This document shows, one piece after another, positions 24,100 through 36,224 of a DNA stretch of 64,000 nucleotides (position 1 is its first letter; every line of letters starts with the position of its first letter). Source of the stretch: Talpa occidentalis (taxonomy: Eukaryota; Chordata; Mammalia; Eulipotyphla; Talpidae). The position numbers were made by a program, and so were the translations under genes. The notes under the pieces are model-generated. The model saw only the letters and a list, made by a program, of their open reading frames with translations. It did no database searches and was not told the DNA's origin. The stretch is from NCBI RefSeq assembly GCF_014898055.3, contig NW_023600993.1, positions 16,024,850 to 16,088,849 on the forward strand. Direction: 5' to 3'.

Positions 24100-24660
24100 T
24101 TGCAAAGTGATCTGGATTCACTGAAAACTTAAAATACACACACACAACTAAATATGCAAATACTGCATGACCCAGAAATTCCACTCTTGGGTATCCCTCT
24201 GAAGAACTTGAAGCCATCAACTCAAAGAATTACATGCTGTACAATGTTAAACACAACACTGTATTTCTAATAGCTGGGACATGGCAACAACATGTGTCCA
24301 CTGATAGCAGATTGAATCAAGAAGCTTAAGTACAGCCAAATAAGGTAAATAATTCAGTTCAAAGACAAAGTGTTGCCATTTACAGCCAAATGGAAGGAGT
24401 TTGTAGAGATTAAGTGTAGTAAAGCCGGCTAGAATGACTAAAATAAATATTGGCCTTTACAGAGCAGAAGAATCAACAATGCAAAATACTTCTAGCAATA
24501 AGCAGATAATAATAAATAAACTTAGGCTCTGAGATTGGGAGGGAGGGGTAAATAGAAAGGGTCAAAGGATTGATGTGGGGGAAGCAAGAGTCAAGATAAA
24601 ATAAAGTTGGGGGAAAAGTGAAGACAACCCTTGAATATTTTTCCCTGAATGTTAAAAATG
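24100..24660 (+). mobile_element. old L1 ORF2 fragment, second copy in tandem
   Basis: It repeats the same ORF2 region as the preceding fragment: gacccagaaattccactctt, gggtatccctctgaagaac, ttctaatagctgggacatgg. Two independently decayed L1 copies therefore sit head to tail. Confidence 0.65.
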
Positions 24661-24839
24661 TGATTATGAAAGGAACTTTGAAATTTTCATTTGCATTTTA
24701 AGTAGTTCTCACTTCCTGGTAAAGAGCAGAGGGAGAAAAAAAAAGTCAAGGTCATCAAAGCCAAAGAAAGAGAAGCTCTCACAACCAAAAGGAGCTTAAG
24801 AAGATGCAAGAAATAAATGTTATGGTATCTTGAATAGGA

Positions 24840-25050
24840 TTCTGGACAGAAAATTGAAATTAGGCAAAAACTAAAGAAATCTGAATAAATTAGAAATGTT
24901 TGTTGATAACAATAAATCAACATTAACATATTAATTATAACAAATGGACCATAATAATGTAGGATAACAGGGGAACTGAGGGCATATAATTCTACATACT
25001 GTTTTCTTAATTTTTTTATTTGTAAATCTAAACCTATTCAAAAAACAATG
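24840..25050 (+). repeat. old interspersed repeat, shares a block with 48.3 kb
   Basis: The block aaaaactaaagaaatctgaa followed by taaatta.aaatgtt.gttga also occurs at 48321-48345 with similar downstream order (taattat..aca/aaa.., ataggggaa, tttgtaaatctaaacctatt). It is an old repeat 3' end (LINE type likely); family not assigned. Confidence 0.6.
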
Positions 25051-25289
25051 TATAACCCCACAATTATCATGAGAACACACTAGACAAACCTACAAGGGAT
25101 GTTCTACAGAATTCACTGCTATTCAAAAGTGTCAAGGTCATAAAAAAAATGGAGGTGACATGAAAAATAAACATGATGTGAAATCCTGAATGAGATTCTA
25201 GAACAGGATGAAATATCAAGAGTGTCTATAGTTAATAACAACATTGCAACAAAGTTAATTTTTTGGTTTGGACAATTGTGCCATGTGAG

Positions 25290-25382
25290 CATGCACACAC
25301 ATGTGCGTGCATGTTTGTGTGTGTGCATATATACACACATATATACATACACACATATATATACATATATACACACAGATAC
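25290..25382. repeat. complex CA/TG/TA microsatellite
   Basis: Compound tract of cacaca, tgtgtg and tatacacacatatatac units. Open frames of Tyr/Val/Cys/Ile-rich peptides over it are artefacts. Confidence 0.9.
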
Positions 25383-25410
25383 ATAAATATAAAACAAATG
25401 TGGTGTAAAT

Positions 25411-26310
25411 ATATGTTATTCACATTAGGAAAGCCAGGATGAAGAGGATGGAGAATTCTCTATTTTTGCCACTGTTCTGCATTCTAAAAATATATAAAAA
25501 TACAAGGATTAAACAAAATGAAACAAAACTTCTTTGCGAAATTCTTGACTCCAAAAGGGATTACCCAATTTGTTTGAGAACGTTTTTGTGGGGCGGTGTC
25601 TTTTTCAGCTAAGTGGTGACATTTAGGTAAGAACTACCTAGGGAAAAATAATCTCTGAACACTTAATTAAAGGAAAAGGCAATATTTTCCTCCTTTATTG
25701 AAGAATGCAGTAATTCTTTCAAAATATTTTTGTTTGTCCTTATTTTTAAGACCAGAGATTTCTTTAAAATACCTTCAGTTTGAGAAGATCTGATTCAGGT
25801 TCTGATAGATTTCAGTTATTTGAGAAACTGTATTACGCTATGACTCAAAGCCAGGTGCATAAGAGATGCCAAGGGAAGAAATAACTCATCAAGCTAGTTT
25901 GGGCTTCCAAACACTTTCTTTAGCAAATAAGCTTTTACATCCAATGTGCAAAACTACGGGCCCCCAGTGTATCAACTGCTAAATCTCTTTATACAAATGT
26001 GACTGGGAGAATTCCATTAACTCATTCATTCCAACAGGAACTTTACTGGCCAAGTACCTTTATCTATACAGTCTTATTAAGCTTATGAGTAAATACAAAG
26101 TATAATGGTGTTTGTAGGCAGAATAACCAGAGGTTTTAGGCTGGTAGTCCAGAAACATGGTGGAAACACTAGATTTAGAATTCCTGTCCTTTGATGGTCT
26201 GCCCAACTTCTGTTGCGATTTTGAGGAATAGCTGCACATGAAACATCTATTAGGCACTAAAAGGTCAATGTTCTCCTTTCATGGGATTTTTCACATCTAG
26301 ACCATAACTT
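25411..26310. other. intergenic sequence, nothing recognised
   Basis: No gene, RNA or repeat recognised. The 65-codon minus-strand frame at 26060-26257 has no supporting context. Confidence 0.45.
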
Positions 26311-26319
26311 TTTTCTTTC

Positions 26320-26370
26320 TTTTTTTTAAGATTTATTTATTTATGCATACAAGAACTGGGTTACAGGCCC
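26320..26370 (-). mobile_element. tRNA-derived SINE, tail-only fragment
   Basis: Only the 3' end of the SINE remains: poly-T, aagatttatttatttatgca, tacaagaactgggttacaggcc. The tRNA-like head is missing, so this is a severely 5'-truncated copy. Confidence 0.85.
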
Positions 26371-27744
26371 CTACTCCCAGGCCTTTTGAATGAATTCAGA
26401 TGTCCCTTTCTCTGATCACTTTCTTGAATTCTATATCTTTATTTTTTCTTGTTAATTCGTTTATTTGACGAATACAATTTATTTGGACCAATTTTGAACC
26501 AAATACTAAGGATAAAGACCTAAACACATGATTCTCTTTCATGTCAATTGGAGTTCTGTAGGAGCATGGTATGGCCTAGAGGGGGAAGGTGAACCACATG
26601 GAGAGGGATAGAAAACTTCCAGGAGGAAACATTGAAGAGTTGTCTGTAGTACAGTTCTGTTGTCCTCACTCGAGTGTGGTGTTCTTATAGATCATATTTT
26701 CCTCACCCTCCATCACAAGGAAGTTTCATTTCATTAATGAAACGAACAAATGAAGGTATTTTATTTTGGCCTTTCCAATGAAAACTTTAATGTATATAAC
26801 AGATAACATATTAGCATTTTAACAGCCCCTTTCCAAGGCCATTGCAAAAAAGTGCTCCTACATAGCATTTTCTAATCAGTCATTTTAATTAAGAGTGATT
26901 CTGATACTCTTACTCATGCTAATCTGTCACTAAACCCATGGGAAATTTAATGTGATAATGTGCCTCAAAATTACATTGAAATTATTCCTGAACCACCAAT
27001 AATTTTTTGTTCTGTTTCAACTGCAGATAGCTAAAAAGGTCAGGGAAATAAAATTTTCATCAAGCTTGTATGAAAGCATTTATGGAGTTTGTTTTTTGCT
27101 AATCTCTGCCTAATGATGTCATATTTATTTGCCTTGGCCCATTGTGCTATTCTTTGTGACCAATTATTTGACAGATCCTCTGAATATAGAGTTCTGAACC
27201 CAAAACTGAGGTATATAGCAATACATAGAACTGTTACAAGGATTTAGATAAAAACAGCATTACTTTTGGTTGGAGATAGGGATTCAACACATGCCATATA
27301 GAGGAGTTGACATTTGAGAGAGAACTAAATTGGGGAAGGAGACATTCCAACTGGAGGAAGCAGCATTAGATTAGGAACCAGAGTGCATAGAGAGAAATAG
27401 AAGCAGTTTGTAACCAGCCAAGTAGGATGAAAAGAATGAGTATATAACAAAATTCTTTGCCTTATAGACTCCACAATCTAATATGTGCCTATTATCCACT
27501 GCCCAGGAAGATTTGCCTAGAAAAGCAAGTTGAGATCTTGCTGGGATTATTCTTCAATACTCAATATTTATGGAGCTACTAAAATTTTTAATTAGGAAAA
27601 TTAGTTGCGTAAAACTATGCTTTATAAAATTTAAGCATGAAACAATATTTAGACAAACTATGATGGGGCAAGAGGCAGAGTGACAACAAATGAGTCTTAT
27701 ACAGAGATTATTTTATAAAATAGGAAAGTTCTTCAAATCCTACC
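26371..27744. other. intergenic sequence; possible constrained block and old L2 piece
   Basis: Between 26,880 and 27,190 the sequence looks complex and unrepetitive, with several TAATTA-like sites, as in many conserved non-coding elements; conservation cannot be judged here. At about 27,300-27,420 phrases such as gagttgacatttgagagag and cattccaactggaggaagca resemble L2 in reverse orientation. Confidence 0.35.
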
Positions 27745-27862
27745 AGTCTGTGAACTCCCAGAGCACAGATTTTATCTGTTTTCTTCACCACTGTATTTTC
27801 AGTGTCTAATTTATTGTCAGGTTAAAAAAAATAGGACTCTTAGTAAATATTTGTTGAAATAA
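27745..27862 (+). mobile_element. L2 LINE 3' end
   Basis: A classic L2 3' terminus: gtctgtgaactcccagagca, cagattttatctgttttctt, caccactgtattttcagtg, ending aaatatttgttgaaataaat. Confidence 0.8.
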
Positions 27863-27947
27863 ATGTCACCCAGAAACTAATTCCGTACAAGTGATTTAAA
27901 AACTATTGTAACAAAATTCATTCATAAATAAACTTGAGTCAATAAAA

Positions 27948-28026
27948 TGTGTGTGTGTAGAAAGAGATGTGTGAGGTATGCATACATATGTATATACAAA
28001 GAGATTATACATATATATATATACAT
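27948..28026. repeat. short TG and TA microsatellites
   Basis: A (TG)5 tract at 27949-27958 and an (AT)n tract at about 28006-28023. Confidence 0.7.
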
Positions 28027-28434
28027 GTCCAATATGAGAAGGCTATTATTCCTTGGAGTAAATATAGAAAAGTTTCAATGCATAATTAAACACACCTCCT
28101 ATAAAATGTGGAGCACATTTTACTTAAGAGGAAGGCAACATTACACATGAAGACACAGTATGAACAATGGAGAGTATTCTAAGATACAGGTGAATTGTTG
28201 AGATAAAGCCCCTTGAGCAATGATCTTGAATATACAAGATAAAAGTATTTAATTTCACCCAGTATCCTTTGTAGTTCACTAAGGACTGACAGTAAATGGA
28301 GTGGACTTATAGGAACATTAATTTGATCCAATGATTTAAAGAGTAAGGTGGCAGCAGACCACCGTATACATATAAACAATGGATTAAAAGCCCTTGAAAT
28401 GACTGCTAGCGTTTAGTCCAGTATATAAGAAGCT

Positions 28435-30330
28435 AGAAGTTAACACTCCAACAGAAACAAGGAAAAAGCTGAATAAACTGAAAATTCAACAATTCCTCTT
28501 ACATCCATCAGAGAAGTAAGGTCATAGGACAAAACCATTGCCTCCCAAATTGGAAATAAACAGGCAAATACAGAGAATCATGAGTTGCCACAAGTATAAA
28601 TCTCTTTAGGAACCAGAGCCAGGATAGGAAAACCTGGTTAATTTCTGGAGACTCAGTGTAGGCAAGACTGGGAGATAAAAACTCTAGAAGATTCTAGTCA
28701 TCAGAAATACTCAACTGTTTGTTTTTTTGCTTGTTGTTTTTTGTTTGTTTTTTAGCTATAGAGGTTCACCCAGTTTCTCATAGCAAATAGCAGGGAAATC
28801 CCCATGTACATAGAGCAGCAGTAGGGGAAAAGGTACCATTTTGAAAAGGCCAGAGCAATCTGTTTTTCTTAACAAGGCTTACCTTGAGGAGAAACTATTT
28901 GACCAGAGCTTAACCTGATAGGGTTTTATAAGACACTAACAGACTGGAGGCATGGAAATGCCCAATTCCCATTCTAGCCATCCTGCAACACTGAAAAGGA
29001 TGAGAGAGGGCCTCAGAAATGTCAGTCAGGAGGCCAGGCTCTCTAAAAGTCTATTTAGATCCAAAGACCAATTTATAGAACCATGAAAAGATCCTCCCCA
29101 TATTCCATACCACCAAATAACCTAAACAACTATTAGAGCCATTTTATTTCCTGCATATATCATTTCCAGTTATCAAGAAAAAAAAATGAAACAGTAAAAG
29201 GCAAAAAAAAAAAAAAAGTTTGAAGAGACAGAGTATCAGTACTAGACTTACATATGGCAGAGATGTTGGAATCTCCAGACCAGAAATTAAAACAACTATG
29301 ATTAAGATGCTAAAGGCACTACTGGATAAAGTAGACAGCATGTAAGAACAGATAACACAATGTAATTAGAGAAAATATAGGGAAGAACCAAAAATAAATA
29401 TTAGCGATAAAAACCACTGTAACAGAAAATAAGAATGCTTTGTTGGGCTTACAAATAGACTGAACATGGCTGAGGAACGAATCTTATTTTTCTTATTCTT
29501 AACTGATAACAGTTTTTTTTTTGGTTTGTTTTCAAAATAACAGCTAATAATACAGGAGACAAAACTGAAACTCAAAATACTCAGTTAAAATTACAAAAGG
29601 CAAAAAAGGAATGGCAGACAAAAACAGGAATAATGGGAACAAATAGAACATTCACAAAGATGTTATATATTAATTCAACTATGTTAATTATTCATTTGAA
29701 CATCAACAGCCTAATCCAATAAATTCAGTAACAGAAGGATAACTGAAAATCCCATAATATTTGGCAATTAAACATTACATTTCTATATAACACACCAGTC
29801 AAAGCAGAGCTTTTCTGAGAAGTTAAATATTTGGAACTAAATGAAAATGAAAACACAACTTACCAAAATTTATAGGATGCAGCAATAGCAGTACTTAGAG
29901 GGAAATTTATAGCACTGAATGTATTAAAAAAGAAACAAGATACAAAATCAATCATCTAAGCTTCCACCTTAGAAAATTAGTGAAAGAGCAAATCCAAAAT
30001 TAGAATAATAACAAGATGAAATCAATAGAAATAAACAAATGAATACCTGGTTCTCCAATAAAATCAATAAAGTCAGTAAATCTTCACCAGAAGACATGAA
30101 TTACTAATATTGGAAATGAAAGAGGGAAGATCACTACAGATATCATGAAATGATAATTGCAGAAAATTGTGCCCACAAATTTGATAATCCACATGAAATG
30201 AACCAATATTTTCAAAGACACAACCTTTCCAACCTCACAAAAGTCTAAATAGAGAATCTGCATAAATCTGTAGCTCTCCCCACACATTTCCAGAAGTATC
30301 TCCAACTTAATTTTTAAATGGCTCTCGGTG
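28435..30330 (+). mobile_element. old L1, long decayed copy (5' region through RT)
   Basis: Blocks typical of old L1 appear in order. The 5' UTR/ORF1 part has gcagagatgttggaatctcc, aaaacaactatgattaagat and gtagacagcatgtaagaaca (29258-29350). The ORF2 RT part has gtacttagagggaaatttat (29890s), atacctggttctccaataaa and agagggaagatcactacaga. Many indels; no intact frame. The region between 28700 and 28760 has a T/GTTT-rich microsatellite. Confidence 0.75.
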
Positions 30331-31900
30331 AGACATTTTTACAACTTTTGTGATTTTTTTATTAATAGTAAAACTTTTAGGGCTGTAAAATATCTTCTAG
30401 ATAAGGAAATTAATAATTATCAAAACAAATTGGTATATAAAATATTCTTATTTTTTATGGAAGTATTTAAGAGCTAATCTGAAGCTTTACATTCATTTTA
30501 ATGAAGCCAATTTAATTCAAATCATCATTTACATTGGCTTAATTTATTGTGTGGCTATGTGGCTTGAGTTTCCATGCCCTAGCAACTACATGGCATATGA
30601 TGTCAGGCGAATGATATAAATTGTTGTTGTTTGCATCATTATACTTTCAGAACAAATTTGTTAGTGTGGCATATCATAGCCTAACCTGAATAATAATGTA
30701 TCAAACTTTTAATTATCTTGAAATGAAAACAAATTTTAAAAACAAAATCACACTTTCTGTGTACAGGGGAGATAATTCACTTTTACCTACTTGCATGATT
30801 TGATACCCTAATGAACATCAGAACTTGTCCTGATAAAAATTCCATGATATCCCTCAGAGTGAGTTTGATGCTATTTGAGTACATGTAATGGTAAATCCCA
30901 TATGTTACTCTGTTATGGGTTATTAAATGTACTACCTTAAATGCATTAGATACATAGGATCTCCCAATTAATTTTGTTATTCAGTTTTTAGTATAGTTGG
31001 TTCTAAAAAAATATATGGTTGCTAGACAATACCATAAGACCACTAAGGACTCTATTTGACTACATAATTTCTCAGACTCCCTTTTTTGAATCATAAATAA
31101 ATCCCTTTTCAAGTCAAAGTCGGATTCAATTTGCAAAACAGAAACATTTACTTTTGTTTAAAAAGAAACCTTTCTTTAACTTTTAGATTAATGTCAAATT
31201 TGCTAAGAACCTTACTAGAATGGCATTATAAATTACTCCTGCTGTTTTACTCATAAAACTTACAGTAAATATTATATATTTGATTATTCCAACTCTCCAC
31301 AGCATGGGGATTACTAATGAGGCATATTTTACTTACCGATGTTGTGAACATTTCATAATTTCTCCAAGAATATAAACTGATTTGACCATCTTAAGCTTTT
31401 TAGAACACTAAATAATATTCCTGAGTCTAGAACTTAAGTAGGTGGTGGCAAAAAGAGTATGTAGGATAAAAAAAGGAAACTAATCCTCTCAATATTGCTA
31501 GAATTGTTCAGATAATTCTATAATGTGAGTGTCAATGTGTGGGGTGATGTCTATTAAAAGGTAAAAAGGCGAAAATCTTAAATATTAATTTTACTGTGTT
31601 TATAGAATGCTGAAATAAAATATAAAAATAAAGCTAAAATAGGGTAAATATTTCATGAAGTCTGATAAACAGCAGTTGTTATGACTAACATCAGATTGTT
31701 ACCTTCATCTTTCCAACCTCTCATGCCAGAAACTAGAAGATAACTTAGGACACGACACATTTCTTCTCCCCCATGATATGCACACTTAATACATGTCCAA
31801 GTGCAGTCATTACTACATCCAAGAAAAGTCATCACATTCTCCTTAATTTCTATTTTTTATAATCATCACTCTACTGCACGCAGGCATATCTTCCACCTGG
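30331..31900. other. intergenic AT-rich sequence, nothing recognised
   Basis: No gene or repeat recognised over ~1.6 kb. The 30,470-30,650 block is complex and unrepetitive and could be conserved non-coding sequence; this is only an impression. Confidence 0.4.
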
Positions 31901-31919
31901 ATTTGAGCAATGTGTTCTA

Positions 31920-32265
31920 GTTGCTCCTCACATGCCAACATTGCCATTGCTGTCCATCACACTTTACTCCACACAGAATATAGTATGAGATTTTTGAATC
32001 AAAAATAGGATCATGAGAACCCCCTCATTAAACACTTCAATGCATTTTCTATGCACAAAAATTCACATCTTCATCTTGTTCTACATCCTGTTCTTCATGA
32101 TGATCTGGTGCCTATTTTTCCCCAACTTCTTCCTCTCTCTCATACCAAAATATTTACTCTCTCGAGGCTTTTATCCATTCATCCAATGAATTGTTTTTAT
32201 AATTTGTTTGCTCAAGTCCCAACCTGCTAAATTTTAAAGTTTTATCTCTACAGCATTGTAGCACC
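31920..32265 (+). mobile_element. L2 LINE fragment
   Basis: L2-like order: caatgtgttctagttgctcc, cctcattaaacacttcaatg, gttcttcatgatgatctggt (L2 'catgatctggcccctgcc'), then cttcctctctctcatacc. Confidence 0.55.
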
Positions 32266-33132
32266 AAGATCTCCCAGACACATTTTTTTGCTTGCACAAG
32301 GTGGTACAGGGGATATAGTGACCCCAGAGTTAACTTTTCACCTTTATATAGTTACATAAGTTACAAAGTTACATAAGTACATGTGGTTCTTTTTAATGAC
32401 AGTATTTTTTATGACTGCATATTATGTGCAACATCCTTTCCACATAAAAAGGCAATATTTTAAATAGCCATGCTCAATACTGTAGTCACAAAGTAAAATG
32501 AAATGATAAAATACATGTTCACAGAACATTATTCGAGAAGCATGTAGAAAGTACTATCTTTGAAATATTTTTCCCTTTAAAAAATGCAATTTTGATGACC
32601 TGTATCCCTGACAAAAATCCACATGGCCACTCTCACTTATACGCAGGGTCCAGAGGAAAACTATATTCCTGAATTTCAAATTAAGGTTATAAAATTTACC
32701 GCTTTATCAATAATTTATAATATAATCCTTTCACAAAACATGATTTAGTAGTTCAAAGTTTTCTCCACTACTTTTGCCCTCTTTTCTCAGATTTAGCAAG
32801 TTATATCTAGAAGCTTGGTTGATAATTTAAGAGTCACTGATAAGACATTAAGGCTCAGTACTTCATTAGAGTTCAAATACTTTAGTAATGGTAATCCAAA
32901 GTTGAAGCCAAATATATAAATCTTTAAAGAATTTTGTCTACAAGATGACAATTTGTTTTCCTTACCTTTACACAATTGACATCATTTTGAAATTTTCATC
33001 AACAAGACAAATCCCAGGAAAACTTCATGGTAATGTACAAAACTCAGTAATTGGTTACACTTGAAAAGGAACTTACATATGAAACTTCCAATTAAGACAT
33101 TAGACAACTATCTAATCCCAAAGTAAACTCAC
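32266..33132. other. intergenic sequence beside the candidate exon
   Basis: On the minus strand a GTAAGG donor-like site lies at about 32962 (after tgtgtaaag), but no continuous frame leads to it. The frame at 32793-32975 (minus, 60 codons) is Leu-rich without a recognised domain. Confidence 0.35.
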
Positions 33133-33343
33133 CTTAATTTTGTAATTTGGAAGGCAAGATAGCTGAAATGATTGACCCCTCTCTGTGTTGTATCTTGATT
33201 TTTGACAAAATACTTCTGAACAACTGTTCAAAAATCAGGTTGAGTGAGCTGGAAACTATGTCCTCATTCACAGAATTGAATGTGCTGAGGGTTAACACAG
33301 CCACAATGAAGTGAGATGAAGCAAGAAGTGTCTGCTCTGGCAA
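33133..33343 (-). CDS. candidate single exon, unidentified protein, partial
   Basis: On the minus strand a 69-codon open frame is bounded exactly by strong splice signals. Upstream is a pyrimidine-rich acceptor ending ttatttcttag immediately before TTGCCAGAG, and downstream a consensus donor aag/GTGAGT at 33132-33127. The translation begins LPEQTLLASSHFIV and ends ILPSKLQN. It looks helical, amphipathic and HEAT/ARM-like in style (VLTLSTFNSV, LNLIFEQLFRSIL), with ordinary codon use and no low complexity. A TAA stop is the last full codon, one base before the donor. That could mean a final coding exon with a 3'-UTR intron, a non-functional exon, or chance. I do not recognise the family and found no convincing partner exon in the window. 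A SINE (33576-33842) lies upstream in the presumed intron. Confidence 0.33.
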
Positions 33344-33575
33344 CTAAGAAATAACAAAAAGCAAGATCTTCCTAGAATATGTGGATAGAAGGAAAATAAC
33401 ATTGAAACATATATGCAAATAGCAATCAACAGGTTGCATCCATTCATTCATTTTACCATGTTTTACTGAACTGAACTACGTGGCCCCCGAGTCTGGAAAT
33501 GTGATTGCCATACGGTCCTTATTTACAAGACTTGGATGTCTCAGGTTGAGCTAGCATGCTACTTTTCTTTGAAGA

Positions 33576-33842
33576 TTTTTTTTTTAAGATTTATTTATTT
33601 TTATACAAGAACTGGGGCACAGGCCAGAGATGCAGGGGGTGAGAGGACCCACCAGAGACAGAGCAGGGAACAGAACAGCAGACTGACGAAATACACTGCT
33701 GAGGGAAGCAGCGGGCGAGGCAGGAGAGTTCTGTCCTGCCAGGTCTGTCCTTCCCTGGCCGGCCGGGAATCGAACTCGTGCCACAGTGGCTGTGGATTTC
33801 TTCATAGGTTGCGTCTTAACCTCTGTACCACCAGGGAGGCCC
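33576..33842 (-). mobile_element. tRNA-derived SINE, full length
   Basis: Minus strand, 'acaggccagagatgcag' subfamily. The tail is poly-T/aagatttatttatttt. The B box in reverse is gggaatcgaactc (33764-33776), and the head ends accaccagggaggccc. The flanks tgaagattttt / tgaatttttt may be a TSD but are low complexity. Confidence 0.92.
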
Positions 33843-34059
33843 TGAATTTTTTTTTTTTTAAATGTAATGTCTATGAAGACAGAATAAGTGCTAGTTGTAT
33901 TTTTCAATGATGTATCATACAAAGGATTAGGGGCCATTTTAGGAAAACAAAAGCAAGTCCTGGGAAAATCATGGCATAAGCTATACATCCTCACACTTGC
34001 CCAGAGGCATCCTGGCATCATTGTGTGGCTTTCTACCTTTCTGTATTATTACTCCCTTC

Positions 34060-34472
34060 CTCCCTATAGTAGCAGGAAGACCACAGAGGAGGTTTTCTAT
34101 GATTCGAGCAGACCAGACCGGGTAAAGGAGAATCCTGGAGCCCTACATGGCTTTCTCAGGCTTTTAATGAGCTTTTACATGAGTTGCAGGTACATGGCAG
34201 GCAGGGGTGCTGGTGGCGGGGGTGGTGCCAGGAGGCCAATAAGGCCTCCAAGCCCCCAGCAAGTCTTCCCTCTGGGCTTTGCTGGTGTTCTTTCTCCCCT
34301 TCTCTCTCCTGCATTTGCTTCTCTCAGCCAATATCTCAATCCTCCTGCCATGGCCCACATAAGTAAACAACATAACTTAAAACAATGTAACAAATGCAGG
34401 TGCCCCATCAGGCAGGGCAATCCTAATGGCAGGAGGGCAGAAAAGCCTGAAAATCATTCACCCTACACTCCC
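34060..34472 (-). mobile_element. solo LTR of an endogenous retrovirus (minus copy)
   Basis: The LTR is 34065-34467 (403 bp) on the minus strand, flanked by an exact 5-bp TSD, CTCCC (34060-34064 and 34468-34472). In element orientation it begins TGTAGGGTGAATG and ends close to CTACTATA, i.e. the terminal TACA is mutated. It shares ordered blocks with the LTR at 42721-43158: caggcttttctgccct, gcctgatg, gaagacttgctgggggct, cagcacccctgcctgccat, tcctttacccggtctg and gaaaacct. An ATTAAA polyadenylation-type signal precedes aagcctg. No internal retroviral genes adjoin it, so it is a solo LTR left by recombination between two LTRs. The larger plus-strand frame here (33888-34562) is antisense chance sequence. 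Confidence 0.88.
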
Positions 34473-36224
34473 TCACTCCCAAAGATACTTATGTCTGCCA
34501 ATATCCTGCTTTCTTTCAAAATGCATCTGAAACATATTCATACTCAATTACAAATAACTTAAATTCCTTAAACCAATACCTCCTAGGATATTTGCACTTT
34601 ACCTAGGAAAACAATGAAGTAATAAAAATCTGCTGACATCTAAGTTGCTCTGTTGAAGTGGTAGACCCAGCAAAGAAAGAGCAGCGAGATTGGACTTGCA
34701 ATGCAGGTTCCATGAAGGAGATGATGATTTACCACTACTAGACTTGTTTAGACTAAATCCCTCCTATGCAAGTTCATTGCTATGGCATTCGACCTCCCCT
34801 GGGGTTGTGCATTCCTGGTGGGAAGGGAATAACTTTAAGCAGTGTGTTCCCCTTCGTTGGTCTGTTAAGGTCATCCTTGGCACTATTAGTCCCATCTTGG
34901 CAACACTGTATGAGTTGGTATCCCATGACTAGTGCTTTTGTACAAGTAATATCAGTAAAAAGGTCCTGAGTCATTGCTGCTTTTTCCATGTTCTTTTGAG
35001 AATTTGAGTACTAAAGGTTCTCAGGTGTTCTGTCTGTGCTCAGGAAGAAAATGCCATGTTTGAATTCCACGTGGTATTATGTTTACTGCAGCTGCTTAGA
35101 GCCAAAAGATATAGAAAAATTAGTTGAAATGTCATTATTATAGTTGTGTACTCGATCGAATGCTGTGATCATTTCTGGAAGTGGTTTGATTGCGGAACAT
35201 TCAACCATAGAAATAACAGGATAGACCTTTATTTCTCATCCATGTGATTTATGTTTCTGCTTACACATCAGCTTTTGAAACAAATTCAGCCTGAAGTTAA
35301 GGATATCCTCTGTTACAGACTCTTATTCTTACTATTTACACACTAAACAGAGAATAAATTTACATTTTCTTTTTTACCTTCTCTCTTTTGTTCATTATTT
35401 TGCCTAACCTGGCAATGCAATGCTATCCGTGGTAAAGTTTCTGTATCCTCAATCCTAACTTAGAAACGATAATTGGCAAAAGTTTCAGAATATGAGAAAA
35501 GTTCTCCACAATAGATGGGGAAAGAAATGAAATGCTATATTTGAAGAGCCATGAACACATTTTTCTTCATCAAAGAGAAAATGGTTAGAAAAAAATAAGC
35601 CTAAAAGTTAGCCCAAAACAGAGATTAATTTTAATTAAGGCTTAGAAGAAGATGACAAGTGTATTGATAAATGACTTTCTTTTCCTTGCTTTCCTTTTCA
35701 TTTCCTTTCATGGTCTGTGCTTGAGGCCAGAAGATTTTCCAGGCTTCAGTAGATGCTCATTACACAGTAAAAAACAAAAAAACAAAAAACAAACAAACCT
35801 TGGAACATTCAGGGATCCCAAGTAAAGACCTGCTAGTGTTGGAAAAGTAGGCAGCGCAGACATTTTGTTAGACTTTAGAATTCTTTTAGTTTGAAATATC
35901 TCCTGAGCTCTTGCTAACTAATCTCTGTACCACAAGGAAGAGAGAAATAGATGAACTTTGAAAACATTCCAATCTGTTGTGCAACTGACCTAGAGGCATA
36001 TGGTTTGTGTACGGGACAGAGCTGAATCAGAGAACTGTGTTAGCAGCTCATCTTATTAAAGGAGTGAAACAGACATCTAAGTGAGCAATGAATACTGCAG
36101 TGACCAAAGAGTGCAGTGTGCCCACATGGACCTAAAATCATCAAGGAGAAAGGAAACTACTACTAAGCACTAACAACATTTAGGCATATTAGCAGGTGCT
36201 TTATACATACTTTTTTTCCCAAAG
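34473..36224. other. intergenic sequence, nothing assigned
   Basis: Frames at 34690-34989 on both strands have no recognised domain. A CAAA-rich simple stretch lies at 35770-35800. No promoter or RNA gene seen. Confidence 0.4.

Noticed and set aside
25119..25423. Cys/Tyr/Val-rich minus-strand proteins
   Set aside because: They are translations of a CA/TG/TA microsatellite.
33888..34562. 224-codon plus-strand open frame
   Set aside because: It is mostly antisense to the solo LTR at 34065-34467; Gly/Pro/Ser-rich chance translation.
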